Assembly (NCBI GenBank): GCA_937911505.1 | Contig: CALEMF010000028.1 | Coordinates: 1 to 64,000 of the forward strand | Length of the DNA stretch: 64,000 nt | Source of the DNA: an uncultured Cytophagales bacterium | GTDB lineage: Bacteria > Bacteroidota > Bacteroidia > Cytophagales > Thermonemataceae | Direction: 5' to 3' | Shown here: one piece after another, positions 17,575-27,696 of the stretch | Layout: every line of letters begins with the position of its first letter | Numbering within the stretch: the first letter of the stretch is position 1 | Program-made: the position numbers and the translations under genes | The notes under the pieces: generated by a model | Told to the model about the DNA's origin: nothing | The model's database searches: none | The model's input: only the letters and a program-made list of their open reading frames with translations

Positions 17575-18901
17575 GCACTATCGACTCAAAGTAGTTTTAC
17601 GTTTACTCCTTCTTTTTTTGTTATTGAGTAGCTGTATCGTCCTGTATCGTTATCATTGGTCTTGGGTGATCGTCAGTGGCTCGTTACTATTAGGGTTTAC
17701 GATAGAGTTCGTTTATTACATAGAAAGGTCAGATCGTGAGCTTGCTAATTTTCTACTCAACATTCATTATAATGATTTCTCTAATACCTATACACAAACA
17801 GGTAATCCTGCCCGCGATACCCTCAGAAAAGCCTACAATCAAATTATGGCTACCTTTCAACGCCTACGCAGTGAGCGGGAATCGGATAATCAATACCTTA
17901 ACACAGTGGTAGAACATATAGGCGTAGCTTTACTGAGTTTTGGCGAAGACCATCAGGTACAATTGATGAATAAGGCTTTTAAAACCCTCTTTAATAAGCC
18001 CTATATTCATAGGATAGATGCCTTACAAAAGTTAGATCAGAACCTATATGATAAGATTGTTTCGTTAGAGGCTGGAGAGAAAGCTTTACAGAAGGTGGCG
18101 CTCAATGGACAGCTTCGTAACCTTTCTATACAAGCGACGGAGTTTAGTTTACAAGGGAAATACCATAAGTTGGTGTCCTTTCAGGACATCAAAAACGAGC
18201 TAGAAGAGCAAGAGGTGGAGTCATGGCAAAAGCTGATTCGAGTACTTACCCACGAGATTATGAATTCTGTAGCGCCTATTTCTTCTTTGGCTTCGCTGGT
18301 GAATCAGATGATTGCTGAAGAAGACGCCAGACGTGACTTTACTACCTTAGATGAGGAAGAGCAGGAGGATATTTACCTTAGCCTCCAAACAATCGAAAAG
18401 CGTAGTAAAGGGCTTATTAACTTTGTAAAAGCCTACCGTAGTCTCACTCAAGTAGGGCTACCTAGTTTTACAACTGTCCCCATAGAAGAGCTTTTCCAGC
18501 GTGTAGCGAGCTTATTCAAAGCAGACTTAAACAAGAAAAACATTACCCTAGAAATAGACGAAGCCTCGGCCATTTCCATCAAAGCTGATTTGGAACTGAT
18601 CGAGCAAATTCTGATTAACCTTATCACCAACGCCACCCATGCCTTAGAAGGAAGAGACAACCCTACGATCCAGCTACTTGCTAAGCAAAACGAGGCACGC
18701 ACTACCTTGCAAGTAATAGACAATGGTAAAGGCATGGATGAAGAGGTGCTTCAAAATATTTTTATTCCCTTCTACACCACCAAAAAACAAGGCTCAGGAA
18801 TTGGTCTTAGCCTTTCGAGACAAATCATGCGTTTACATAAAGGGTCTATCAGTGTACACTCTGTAAAAGGAGAGGGAACGGTGTTTAGTTTATTGTTTTA
18901 G
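17564..18901 (+). CDS. NtrY-like sensor histidine kinase
   Basis: 445 residues. Two membrane segments (about 10-28 and 32-52) with almost no periplasmic loop, so it probably senses membrane state or an internal signal. A PAS-like region follows at about 110-210, then the phosphoacceptor H230 in LTHEIMNSVAPISS and a HATPase domain with NLITNATHAL, DNGKGM and GSGIGLSLSRQI. It is the cognate kinase of the regulator, with the start inside the end of that gene. The input signal is unknown; a small periplasmic loop and neighbouring exporter genes fit the kinase-exporter sensing seen in Bce-type systems, but that is analogy only. Confidence 0.93.
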   Translation: MGYKHYRLKVVLRLLLLFLLLSSCIVLYRYHWSWVIVSGSLLLGFTIEFVYYIERSDRELANFLLNIHYNDFSNTYTQTGNPARDTLRKAYNQIMATFQRLRSERESDNQYLNTVVEHIGVALLSFGEDHQVQLMNKAFKTLFNKPYIHRIDALQKLDQNLYDKIVSLEAGEKALQKVALNGQLRNLSIQATEFSLQGKYHKLVSFQDIKNELEEQEVESWQKLIRVLTHEIMNSVAPISSLASLVNQMIAEEDARRDFTTLDEEEQEDIYLSLQTIEKRSKGLINFVKAYRSLTQVGLPSFTTVPIEELFQRVASLFKADLNKKNITLEIDEASAISIKADLELIEQILINLITNATHALEGRDNPTIQLLAKQNEARTTLQVIDNGKGMDEEVLQNIFIPFYTTKKQGSGIGLSLSRQIMRLHKGSISVHSVKGEGTVFSLLF

Positions 18902-18915
18902 AGGGGTGATGAGCA

Positions 18916-19461
18916 CTAATCTAGCGTAATATGTGCCACTTTAGGATAGCTCACCTTCCAACGCCGATCGTATAGTGATTTGTAGATAATTTCTACTTGC
19001 ACGTGAGGTAGCTCGTCGGTAAGTGCTTTAATATAAGAGGCATTCGCCAAAAATAGTACTTCTTCGATCTCTTGTTGGGGAATAGCCATTTCGGGAAGAA
19101 TATCCTGATAGTTTTGATAGGCACCACTATCAGGGAGTTGATGTAACTGCGCAACGTAGCGCGCCAGCGAGGCAAAATCTCGAAAGCTTTTATTTTTGTG
19201 GCGAATTGTCATTTCTTCTATGATGGCTGGGCCTACACCTGTGTTCTCTAAGTTAAGTCTGTAGTAAGGCGTATTGCCCTCCAATTGCCAACCGTGTAGC
19301 AAAGAGAGCCTTGGCCAAACCGCTGCGTGCTGCTGCTGTTGAAGAATGTAGGTCTGGTACATCGTAGTAGCCAAGGCACAGACACTTACGATGACCGCCA
19401 TAACTGCGATAGACATTTGTGTAGAAACTTTCCATTTAGGAAAACGTATTTTTTTCGTCAT
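18916..19461 (-). CDS. membrane-anchored hypothetical protein
   Basis: 181 residues. A basic N-terminus and one membrane segment at about 16-36 are followed by a Gln/His stretch (LQQQQHAAVWPRL) and a globular part with NLENTGVGPAIIEEM. That motif resembles N-terminally anchored proteins of unknown function with an immunoglobulin-like fold; I do not recognise a named family. It is convergent with the kinase gene, 14 bp away, and separated from it functionally as far as can be seen. The start is the Met before the basic stretch. Confidence 0.75.
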   Translation of the reverse strand: MTKKIRFPKWKVSTQMSIAVMAVIVSVCALATTMYQTYILQQQQHAAVWPRLSLLHGWQLEGNTPYYRLNLENTGVGPAIIEEMTIRHKNKSFRDFASLARYVAQLHQLPDSGAYQNYQDILPEMAIPQQEIEEVLFLANASYIKALTDELPHVQVEIIYKSLYDRRWKVSYPKVAHITLD

Positions 19462-19718
19462 AATCAGTCAGATTTTACCTTAAGCAGATAGATGAATTTA
19501 GGCTAAGTAAGGTACAAAAGATACTTAAAAAGCCATAATGTTGTCAAGAATCGGATGTCTTATATTTAGAAGAATAAAGAGCTCTTCTTTACATATACAG
19601 GGGCATTGAAGAAAACATAGAAACGCCTTCGATGATACTACCTTCATAATAGTCTTTGTAAATAGTAAGGAGACGTATATGATGCCAAGCGTTTCCTCTA
19701 CAAGAGTTCTCTCCTCCT

Positions 19719-20111
19719 TTATTTCTTTTTTAACTCTACAATCAACGCATCTTGTGCTTTCAGTAAAGCCTCTTGGTGCTTAATGAGTGCATTTTTAGTC
19801 GCTAAGAGGTCTTTGTAGAGCTGACGTTCTTCTTCTGGAAAGTGGTTGATCACAATACCTGTATTATGGTTATTATGCTCGTTGTATTGATTGAGAAAGT
19901 TAATGAGAGGCACCTTCTCCCCTAGCAGTTGACTCAGCGAAACTTCTAGTAAGTCAGCGATTTTTTGGAGTTTTGAGAGCGACACGTCCATTCCGCTCTG
20001 TTCTATCTGCTCGTAGCCCGATACAGATAAATCTAACTGTTGAGCTACAAATTCTTGTGTGAGATCGCGTAATTTTCGATACCGCTTGATGCGCGCACCA
20101 ATATGGGTCAT
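19719..20111 (-). CDS. XRE-family helix-turn-helix regulator with C-terminal coiled coil
   Basis: 130 residues from MTHIGARIKRYRKLR. A longer frame opens 28 codons upstream, but the HTH domain begins right after this Met. The helix-turn-helix covers about 5-62 (LTQEFVAQQLDLSVSGYEQI); a linker rich in Asn and His and a charged helical tail (about 90-130) probably form a coiled coil for dimerisation. The tail repeats the pattern ALIKHQEALLKAQDALI. Target genes are unknown; no clear operator is visible nearby. Confidence 0.85.
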   Translation of the reverse strand: MTHIGARIKRYRKLRDLTQEFVAQQLDLSVSGYEQIEQSGMDVSLSKLQKIADLLEVSLSQLLGEKVPLINFLNQYNEHNNHNTGIVINHFPEEERQLYKDLLATKNALIKHQEALLKAQDALIVELKKK

Positions 20112-20559
20112 ACTTCTTTTTTTATCGTGGTATTTAAAAGATATAGCGCCAATAATAAAGATTTTTTGGCTATCTTCCCGCTTCTTATCGTACAAAACTT
20201 TTTAGGAGCTATCCATAAGCATAAAGAAAAGCCAGTATTAAATATTGCCTGCTCAGGCTAAAATGGTAGCGTCAGTCATCTACCTCTTCATTTTGAACAA
20301 AAAGTCTAATAGAACCTCAGATTATTGTCGGTCTATGACCAAATCTATAAAGCCTCCAGAAAAGCCCTACCTTCATCATCAGGTCATCTATTCTTTATGG
20401 TACCAAAGGAAATGACATCTTGAATACATTCAGTCAATCAATCCTTCTCTCCTTCAGCGCTTCAATCCATCCTTTTACAAAAGGAAAGCACTAGCCAGTT
20501 TTCAAAATAAAAATGTTTTGAGTAGTTTGTAAGCAAACTCTAAAGTACTTTCATAGCTT
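20112..20559. other. 448-bp gap without a recognised gene
   Basis: It separates the divergent XRE regulator and alpha/beta hydrolase genes. I see no long frame, no strong hairpin and no clear TAnnTTTG promoter; presumably the promoters of both genes lie here. Confidence 0.4.
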
Positions 20560-21609
20560 ATGAACGAACCCACTGCACAAACGATAAAGACCTCAAGAAT
20601 CAATATCCACTACCTCTCAAACGATCATCCGCAAGCCCAACCTATATTATTTATTCACGGGAATGTCTCTTCGGCAGTATTCTGGAAAAAAACAATCGCT
20701 CATCTACCTACTAGTTACTTTGCCGTAGCGCCAGACCTACGTGGATACGGCCATACTGAAGGTAAAATCGTTGATGCCACCCAAGGACTAAACGACTTTG
20801 TGAAAGACCTAGACAGTTTTATTGAAGCACTCAATCTGGAGAAATTTCACCTTATAGGCCATTCGCTTGGCGGAGGCGTAGCGCTCAATCTGCTCTTGAC
20901 ACAGGCTGATAAGATTTTATCCGCCACCTTGGTCAATCCCATGTCCCCCTATGGCTACGGAGGCACCAAAGATGAAAAAGGGACCCCTTGCTTCGAAGAT
21001 TTTGCGGGTTCGGGCGGTGGAATCGTAAATCCAGCATTTGTAAAGAAAATAGCAATGCAAGACCGTAGCGAAGACGACCCTAATGCCCCTTTGGCTGTGA
21101 TGAATAATTTCTACTGGAAGCCTCCTTTTCGTCCTGAAAATGAAAAGGAGTTATTAGAAGCAATGCTTTCACAAAAAACAGGCGAAAAGCACTACCCAGG
21201 TGATTTACAGACTTCTAGTAACTTCCCGTTTGTAGCACCTGGTAAGTTTGGGCCTATCAACGCCCTCTCTCCCAAGTATCTAGGCTACTTATCCAAAGGT
21301 TTATGGGCATTACCAAAAAAGCCCGATATCTTATGGATAAGGGGCGCTAATGACCAAATTGTTGCGGATCAATCCTTCTTTGACTTAGGCTACCACGGAA
21401 TGTTAGGTAACATACCCGACTACCCGGGTGAAGAGGTTTTTCCGCCACAACCTATGGTGAGCCAAACCCGCTACGTACTGGAGCAATACAAAGCAAAGGG
21501 AGGGCAGTTTACCGAAGCGGTCATCGACGATTGTGGGCATACGCCATTTATAGAGAAAGCTGCTGAATTTGAACGTATTTGGCATCCATTTTTAGCTAGT
21601 CACACTTAA
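20560..21609 (+). CDS. alpha/beta-hydrolase fold protein
   Basis: 349 residues. Oxyanion region HGNVSS at 33-38, nucleophile elbow GHSLGG with Ser102, a likely acid Asp in WIRGANDQIV and the catalytic His in DDCGHTPFIE near the C-terminus. The cap region between about 130 and 250 is large. No signal peptide, so cytoplasmic. The substrate cannot be fixed; epoxide hydrolases, haloperoxidase-like esterases and C-C hydrolases share this pattern. It stands alone between divergent and convergent neighbours. Confidence 0.9.
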   Translation: MNEPTAQTIKTSRINIHYLSNDHPQAQPILFIHGNVSSAVFWKKTIAHLPTSYFAVAPDLRGYGHTEGKIVDATQGLNDFVKDLDSFIEALNLEKFHLIGHSLGGGVALNLLLTQADKILSATLVNPMSPYGYGGTKDEKGTPCFEDFAGSGGGIVNPAFVKKIAMQDRSEDDPNAPLAVMNNFYWKPPFRPENEKELLEAMLSQKTGEKHYPGDLQTSSNFPFVAPGKFGPINALSPKYLGYLSKGLWALPKKPDILWIRGANDQIVADQSFFDLGYHGMLGNIPDYPGEEVFPPQPMVSQTRYVLEQYKAKGGQFTEAVIDDCGHTPFIEKAAEFERIWHPFLASHT

Positions 21610-21656
21610 AAAGTGACGGCTGTAAGCATTTTACTTTAAAAAGGTAGGAGGCTTAC

Positions 21657-22286
21657 CTAAGCATTGACCAACTTTACCCACTGGATAATACCCACCAGCA
21701 CAAGCAGTACACCAACGGCTTTATTAACAAGCAATGTAATGTTGCGTACGTGTTTTCGAACTTGATTGCTTAGTTGTATGTACAACCATAACGTAAAAAC
21801 TTTACCCATAAAGACACCTGCAAAGAAAAGTACAGACAAAAACCAAATACTCATCTGAAAGGAGATATTTACCCTGGTAGCTAGATAAGTGAAGGCTACC
21901 AACCAAAAAATAAGTACTGGTGGGTTCAGGACTGCTAGCAAAAACCCCTTCAAGAGGGTATTGTTTCTTCTGGGTTGTTGTAGCGTCGTAGGAGCGTGAG
22001 GCGTTTTCTGGAAGAACAAGACTATCCCTATCAACAGTAACAGCGCAGCAATGATGTACTGGATGAAGATATTCATTAAAACGTACTCTTCCACCAGCGC
22101 TGCACAATGTAAGGCTGTCACAGCAAGGATAATCTCCCCTATCGCAGCCGATACAACCATCGGGAAAGCAAAAGTGCTTCCTCTGCTAATAGTCGTATAC
22201 ATTACTGAAAGATTCACTGCTCCCGGTGGAAGGGCTCCCAAAACGGCTGCCATAAAGCCTGTTACTAAGTAAAGTACATATATCAT
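21657..22286 (-). CDS. LysE/RhtB-family amino-acid exporter
   Basis: 209 residues with six predicted membrane segments. The N-terminal GALPPGAVNLSV fits the conserved LysE start motif, and NPPVLIFWLVAF in the middle matches the NP-containing segment of the family. It should export amino acids or similar small solutes across the inner membrane. It follows the RND-type transporter gene by 7 bp on the same strand, so the two probably share a transcript. Confidence 0.85.
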   Translation of the reverse strand: MIYVLYLVTGFMAAVLGALPPGAVNLSVMYTTISRGSTFAFPMVVSAAIGEIILAVTALHCAALVEEYVLMNIFIQYIIAALLLLIGIVLFFQKTPHAPTTLQQPRRNNTLLKGFLLAVLNPPVLIFWLVAFTYLATRVNISFQMSIWFLSVLFFAGVFMGKVFTLWLYIQLSNQVRKHVRNITLLVNKAVGVLLVLVGIIQWVKLVNA

Positions 22287-22293
22287 ATGTACT

Positions 22294-24696
22294 TTATTCT
22301 TTTTTAGAAGGTGAGGTTACCTCTATTTTATTAACATCAATTTCTTCGTCCTCGTCTTCTAAGTAAAATTGTTCGTAGGCCTCTGGCGACTGCGTAGTGC
22401 GCGCGCCTTTTTCAAAGGTTAATAGTAAAGCAGGCAGTAATACAAGGTTAGTGAGCATCGCAAAGATAAGCGTTATAGAGGTTAGCATTCCTAAGGCGAC
22501 GGTTCCTCCAAAGTCAGAGCCTGTAAAGATGATAAATCCGAAGAATAAAATAACGGAAGTATACAACATCCCTTGGCCAGTATCTCGGAGACTCATCCGC
22601 ACTGCTTTGAGCACGTTTCTATCTTGTCCCAACAACTCGTAGCGGTAACGGGCCAAGTAGTGAATAGCATCATCTACAGAGATGCCAAAAGCAATACTAA
22701 AGATCAAAGCGGTACTGGGTTTTAGAGGTACACCAAAAGCACCCATTAAACCAGCAGTGATTAACATAGGAACACAGTTGGCAAAAATAACAATGATAAT
22801 CATTCTAAAAGAACGAAATAGCAGTGACATAATAATCCCTACTAGTAAAACCGCCAGCCCGATAGTCATCTTTAGGTTTTTAATCAAATAAGCGTTTCCT
22901 TTGATAAAAATCGGCGTCGTGCCCGTAACGTGCACCTCAAAATCTTCTTGGTTTTTGAAAATACGGTCTATTTTTGGTTGGATCACCTCTTTGATGAGCG
23001 AATCCATTTTGATAGAGCCGATATCGGCAATTTTAAGTGAAATACGAACCTCCTGCCCGGTAGAGTCGAGAAAAGCTTGTGTAAGGGATGCATTCGCCTC
23101 CTCTCCTTGCAAATACTTTGTTAGGAAGGCGTACTCTCGGTTGTCAGGAATGCCATAAAAAGCTGGATCGTTGTTATAATAAGCTTGTCGGGCAGCTTTT
23201 AAAAAGGTAATAGCTGATAGGGAAGGCGTTGAGATGCTCATGCTGTCTAAGCTTTGCTGAAACTCGTCGATCTTCCTCAGGTAGCCTACCCGACGAATTC
23301 CTTTTTCTTTACCTGTATTGACAACAATCTCTAAGGGCATGACTCCCATGAAGTTCTCCTCAAAGAAGGCTAAGTCTTTCCGCACTTGGCTCTTTTCAGG
23401 AATTTCATCTACCATATACGAAATAGTACGAATTTGCCACAACCCCCATAGCGAGGCTGCAATGATCAAGACTGTAGTGATGAAGATACCTGCTTTTTTT
23501 GTAAGGACTAGGTAATCGAACTGCTTCAGGATACCGACTAAAAAACGCGCATCGAGGTGTTTGAGATGTTGGCTTTTCGGAGCCGGTAGGTAAGAAAAAA
23601 TAGTAGGGATCAGGATCATACAAATAAAATAAGCACATATGATGTTGATTCCCGCTACAATCCCAAACTCTCGCATAATGGCAATATCAGCTACGCCGAG
23701 TACCACGAATCCAGTAGCAGTGGTAAGGTTTGTCATAAGGCTTACTACCCCTATCTGTTTGATTACTTCCTTCAGAGCAAAAATTTTATCTCCACTTTTT
23801 CTATATGCTTGGTGATACTTGGTAAGCATGTAGACACAATTGGGAATACCAATGACTACCAATACAGGAGGTAGCAAGCCTGTAAGTAGTGTAATCTTGT
23901 ATCCGAGGAGATCAAGCGTACCGAGCGTCCAGACGACAATGACCCCAATGACAAGAATGGGGAAAAATACGGCAGAAAAAGAACGAAAAAAGAGGAAGAG
24001 AACGATCGCTGTGGTGAGGAGCGAAAGTCCTAAAAAGAGGCTCAACTCGTCCGTGACTTGTGTGGCCATCACAGAACGTACAAAGGGCAAGCCCGCATAG
24101 CGCAGTTTAATATCAGTGGCTTGCTCAAAGTCTTTACAATGCGCAAAAATCTCCGCCATTACATCTTCCCGCTCCCCTGAATTCAATATCTCACTTTCTA
24201 TAGAGATGAGTAAGGCAGTGGCGCCGTTTTCTTCGTTGATAATCTGTCCCCTGTAGAATTGTAAAGTTTTTACAAAAGTCAATACACTGTCAAGCTGTAC
24301 TTGCGAGCGAGGCATTTCGTTAAAAATAGATCTAAACTGAAATACCTTCTCAGTAGTGTCTTTATATAAATATTGCAAGCGAGGAAGCGAGACTACTTGT
24401 GCTACCCCCTCTACTTGTAAAACAGCCTCTGAAAGTGCTTCAAGCTGGGTGAAATTCTCTAGTTGATAAACAGCACTGTCCCGAAGCCCAATGGCCAGTA
24501 TATTACCATCTTCTCCGTACTTCTCCTTAAACTTCAGGAAATACTGCATGTCTGGGTCACTCATGGGGACGGTCGAGGAGTAGTCATAAGCACGTTCAGG
24601 GCTTCCATTGTAGGCCATAAAGGCGGTGACAAGCGCAATAAAAGCAATAAGCAACAAGCGATTTTTAATGATAAAATCAGCAATTTTCGTCCACAT
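22294..24696 (-). CDS. RND-superfamily MMPL-type transporter
   Basis: 800 residues. Two repeats, each with one membrane segment, a periplasmic domain and five more segments: segments near 12-30 and 220-390 in the first half and near 408-430 and 635-775 in the second. FSIAFGISVDDAIHYLARY carries the conserved Asp pair of the second sterol-sensing-like bundle. A charged cytoplasmic tail of about 30 residues closes it. Such proteins export lipids or hydrophobic compounds using the proton gradient. No adaptor or outer-membrane channel lies next to it; a lysE-type gene follows in the same operon. Confidence 0.9.
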   Translation of the reverse strand: MWTKIADFIIKNRLLLIAFIALVTAFMAYNGSPERAYDYSSTVPMSDPDMQYFLKFKEKYGEDGNILAIGLRDSAVYQLENFTQLEALSEAVLQVEGVAQVVSLPRLQYLYKDTTEKVFQFRSIFNEMPRSQVQLDSVLTFVKTLQFYRGQIINEENGATALLISIESEILNSGEREDVMAEIFAHCKDFEQATDIKLRYAGLPFVRSVMATQVTDELSLFLGLSLLTTAIVLFLFFRSFSAVFFPILVIGVIVVWTLGTLDLLGYKITLLTGLLPPVLVVIGIPNCVYMLTKYHQAYRKSGDKIFALKEVIKQIGVVSLMTNLTTATGFVVLGVADIAIMREFGIVAGINIICAYFICMILIPTIFSYLPAPKSQHLKHLDARFLVGILKQFDYLVLTKKAGIFITTVLIIAASLWGLWQIRTISYMVDEIPEKSQVRKDLAFFEENFMGVMPLEIVVNTGKEKGIRRVGYLRKIDEFQQSLDSMSISTPSLSAITFLKAARQAYYNNDPAFYGIPDNREYAFLTKYLQGEEANASLTQAFLDSTGQEVRISLKIADIGSIKMDSLIKEVIQPKIDRIFKNQEDFEVHVTGTTPIFIKGNAYLIKNLKMTIGLAVLLVGIIMSLLFRSFRMIIIVIFANCVPMLITAGLMGAFGVPLKPSTALIFSIAFGISVDDAIHYLARYRYELLGQDRNVLKAVRMSLRDTGQGMLYTSVILFFGFIIFTGSDFGGTVALGMLTSITLIFAMLTNLVLLPALLLTFEKGARTTQSPEAYEQFYLEDEDEEIDVNKIEVTSPSKKE

Positions 24697-24749
24697 GAAT
24701 CTTCTGGTTGTTAGTGAAGTCGTTTCAACTTTTCTATTTTAACTACGTT

Positions 24750-24800
24750 GAGCTACACTTCGTTTCGGTTAGCTTCGCTGAGTTACACTTCGTTTCAGTT
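24750..24800. repeat. two-copy tandem repeat, 30-bp period
   Basis: GAGCTACACTTCGTTTCGGTT at 24750-24770 recurs as GAGTTACACTTCGTTTCAGTT at 24780-24800 with two mismatches. The nine bases between are AGCTTCGCT. It lies upstream of the RND transporter gene and looks like a fragment of a small dispersed repeat. Confidence 0.7.
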
Positions 24801-24876
24801 CCTAAAAAGAAAAACTTTTCATGACTTCAGTATGTATTCACAATTCCTACAAAGTTAATTAAAACCCTCAAGGAGC

Positions 24877-27696
24877 CTAAGTCTCCTCTAGTATTTTGTC
24901 GTAATGCACTTTGAATAGATATAAACTATCTTCTAAGCCAATAAGTTGCTGATTTAGATTCTGAGGAACCTGTGATTTAAGGGACTTTTCTAATAAGGTG
25001 GCTTGTTGTGCAAGCTGCGCCACTCCCAATGTCCCCGCATTTCCTTTAAGGGTATGCAATTCTTTACGAATTGCCTCATAATCTTGCTGTTTACTGTACT
25101 GCCTACAGCGTGCAAGCTGCTGGGTGGCCTCGGTAACGAACTCAACTAAACTTTCTCTCACAAATGTTATCCCACCATACTTACTAAGCTGTTGTACTAC
25201 TTCTCTATCTAGCAGCGGGAAATTATCAGTATCAGGAAGTGTGATAGTCGCTCTGGGTGATGTTTGTAGTCCTAGTACACTTTTTACCTTCTCTACAAGC
25301 GCCGTTGCCTTAATGGGTTTGGCGATATAGCCATCTAGCCCTTGTGCTAAAAAACGGGCCTCATCCTCGTTCATTGAATAGGCCGTCATTGCAATGATGG
25401 GAGGTGTAGTAGGTAAATTTAGCGCCTTGATGTGTTGGGTAGTTACGATGCCATCCATGTCGGGCATCTGTATATCCATTAATATAATATCGTAATGGCT
25501 TTGCTGTACTTTTTCAATGGCCTCCTGACCGCTTTGTGCTACTACTACTTGGCTTCCTACTTGCGTAAGAATCTCTGCAGCTACTTTACGATTGATGGCG
25601 TTGTCGTCTACCACAAGGATATGTGGTGTCTTTTCTATAAAAGACAGTTGGGTAATCGACTTTTCCTCAGCTTGCTCTAGATCGCTCACCAACTGTGTGC
25701 TAGCACGTGTTTTAAAGGTAAACCAAAAAGTACTTCCTTCTTTTGGAGAAGAAGTCACCCCAATATCGCCGTCCATTAGCTCGGTAAGCTGTTTAGAGAT
25801 GGCTAGTCCTAGCCCTGTGCCTGAGAAAGCTTTGGTAGAAGAATGATCCAGTTGGCTAAATTTGCTAAAAAGCTTCTCTAAATCCTCAGAGGCGATCCCT
25901 ACCCCTGTATCTTGTATGGTAGCCTTAATGTAGAAAGGCTGAGAAAAGTCTACCGTTGGTGTTAGTAACGTTAGCGCTACGGTTACTTTACCTTTCTCCG
26001 TAAATTTAATCGCATTGGAGAGTAAATTAGTCATTACTTGCAGCAAACGCGTTTCGTCTGCCCAAATGTAAGGAGGAATGCGCTCATCTACTGAATAGGT
26101 GAGTTCATTTTGTTTGCTATTGGCTTGTGGTAAAAATAAGTGATACACTTTGTCTACCATACTCTTTACTGCTATTGATTTCTTATGCAATATCATTTTT
26201 CCAGCCTCTATCTTAGATAGGTCTAGGATGTCATTGAGAATATGCATAAGGGTTTCAGAAGACTTCTTGATGGTCTGTACGTAATCTTGTTGTTTGGTAT
26301 TGAGTTGCGTGTCACCTAAGAGGTCAATCATTCCGATTACGCCATTCATAGGCGTTCTGATCTCGTGGCTCATATTGGCCAAAAAGCTCTCTTTTACTTT
26401 TAGAGAGCGTTCGGCTAGTTCTTTTGCTTTGATGGCTTCTTCAGAGGCCTTTTTGAGTTCAGTAATGTCCCGAATGACTCCTTCAATCGCTATGGGAAAA
26501 CCAATCTCATCATAAATCAGGCGTATGTTGGAAAGCGACTGTACCACGGTACCATCCTTGCAGCGTAGTCCCATCTCAAAGTTTTTAATACGTCCTTTTC
26601 TGAAAAGTTCTCTCACCGCCTGCCTTGCTGTATTACGTTTGGGGTCTTTGGTCGCATAAAAATCTAAGACACGCTTTCCTATCATTTCTTTAGGTGTATA
26701 ACCTCCTAGTTCTTGAATGGAAGGACTAATCATCGTAATATAGCCTTTCAGATCTGAACGATAGTAAATGTCTTGAAAGGATTCAAAAATACTTCTGAAC
26801 TTCTCTTCACTTTCTTTCAACGCAAACTCTGATAGCTTTTTCTCTGTAATATCGTGGGCAATCGCCGACACCTCATTGATGGCTCCTTCTACCGAAAAGA
26901 TAGGATTAAGGTATACATCACGCCACAGCGGATTTCCATTGATATCAGATACTTTTATTTCGAAGTGTTGTACTTCTCCAGCAAAGGCTTTTTTAAAGTG
27001 TTTTTTCCAAAAAGTATCCTTTTTTTCGTCTTTCAACGCTTGCTTTAGTCTATCAGAGCGCTCATAGAGCGTAGGTGTAATCCCATATTGCACTTGCAAG
27101 GTTTTAATGTAGTTTTTATTAAAAGAAGTAAACTGTCGTTGCCGATTAACAGTCCACATAATGTGGGAATCACTCTCAAAAATAGCTTTTAAGCGAGCCG
27201 ATTGGCTCAACAGTTCACCTTCCATCCTTACGCGCTCCGTAATATCATACAGAATGTACCGAATAGCAGTAGGGCTGCTTTCTTCGAAGCGTGCACTTGC
27301 CCTACCCGCTAGGTAAACAGTTTCACCGTTTTTACTAACAAGCGCCGTATGAAAATTGGTAAGCGACTTCTCTTCTACCAGTATCTTACTGAATTGCTGA
27401 CTCGTAGAAGTCTGGTAATTAGCGTGTATGAGTTGATGGAGATTCATGTGGCGCAATGCTTCATTCTCATACCCTAGTCGCTCCCTGAAAACTTTATTGA
27501 AAAAGAGGAAATTACCAGTAACAGAGCAAACGAAAATGAGATCGTTGGCATTGTCGAATAAGTCTTGTAAGGCGGCGTTGGCTTGTGCAAGAGCATCAAA
27601 GTCAGTCTGAGCCGTAATGGTTTCTTGCAATCGCAGGATATAATCTACTAACTGCTTTTTATCAAGTTGTGTAAGTTGTTCTAGGGCGTAATGCAT
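24877..27696 (-). CDS. hybrid histidine kinase with three PAS domains, receiver and Hpt
   Basis: 939 residues, no membrane segment. PAS domains at about 42-155, 165-285 and 295-415, HisKA with H444 in NMSHEIRTPMNGVIGM, HATPase at about 550-665 with GTGLGLAISKQL, receiver at about 695-810 with ILMDIQMPDMDG, and a histidine phosphotransfer domain near 850-935 with LHTLKGNAGTLG. It contains a full phosphorelay except the output regulator, which must be encoded elsewhere. The signal is probably cytoplasmic. It stands alone and is divergent from the small ORF at 27844. Confidence 0.95.
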   Translation of the reverse strand: MHYALEQLTQLDKKQLVDYILRLQETITAQTDFDALAQANAALQDLFDNANDLIFVCSVTGNFLFFNKVFRERLGYENEALRHMNLHQLIHANYQTSTSQQFSKILVEEKSLTNFHTALVSKNGETVYLAGRASARFEESSPTAIRYILYDITERVRMEGELLSQSARLKAIFESDSHIMWTVNRQRQFTSFNKNYIKTLQVQYGITPTLYERSDRLKQALKDEKKDTFWKKHFKKAFAGEVQHFEIKVSDINGNPLWRDVYLNPIFSVEGAINEVSAIAHDITEKKLSEFALKESEEKFRSIFESFQDIYYRSDLKGYITMISPSIQELGGYTPKEMIGKRVLDFYATKDPKRNTARQAVRELFRKGRIKNFEMGLRCKDGTVVQSLSNIRLIYDEIGFPIAIEGVIRDITELKKASEEAIKAKELAERSLKVKESFLANMSHEIRTPMNGVIGMIDLLGDTQLNTKQQDYVQTIKKSSETLMHILNDILDLSKIEAGKMILHKKSIAVKSMVDKVYHLFLPQANSKQNELTYSVDERIPPYIWADETRLLQVMTNLLSNAIKFTEKGKVTVALTLLTPTVDFSQPFYIKATIQDTGVGIASEDLEKLFSKFSQLDHSSTKAFSGTGLGLAISKQLTELMDGDIGVTSSPKEGSTFWFTFKTRASTQLVSDLEQAEEKSITQLSFIEKTPHILVVDDNAINRKVAAEILTQVGSQVVVAQSGQEAIEKVQQSHYDIILMDIQMPDMDGIVTTQHIKALNLPTTPPIIAMTAYSMNEDEARFLAQGLDGYIAKPIKATALVEKVKSVLGLQTSPRATITLPDTDNFPLLDREVVQQLSKYGGITFVRESLVEFVTEATQQLARCRQYSKQQDYEAIRKELHTLKGNAGTLGVAQLAQQATLLEKSLKSQVPQNLNQQLIGLEDSLYLFKVHYDKILEET

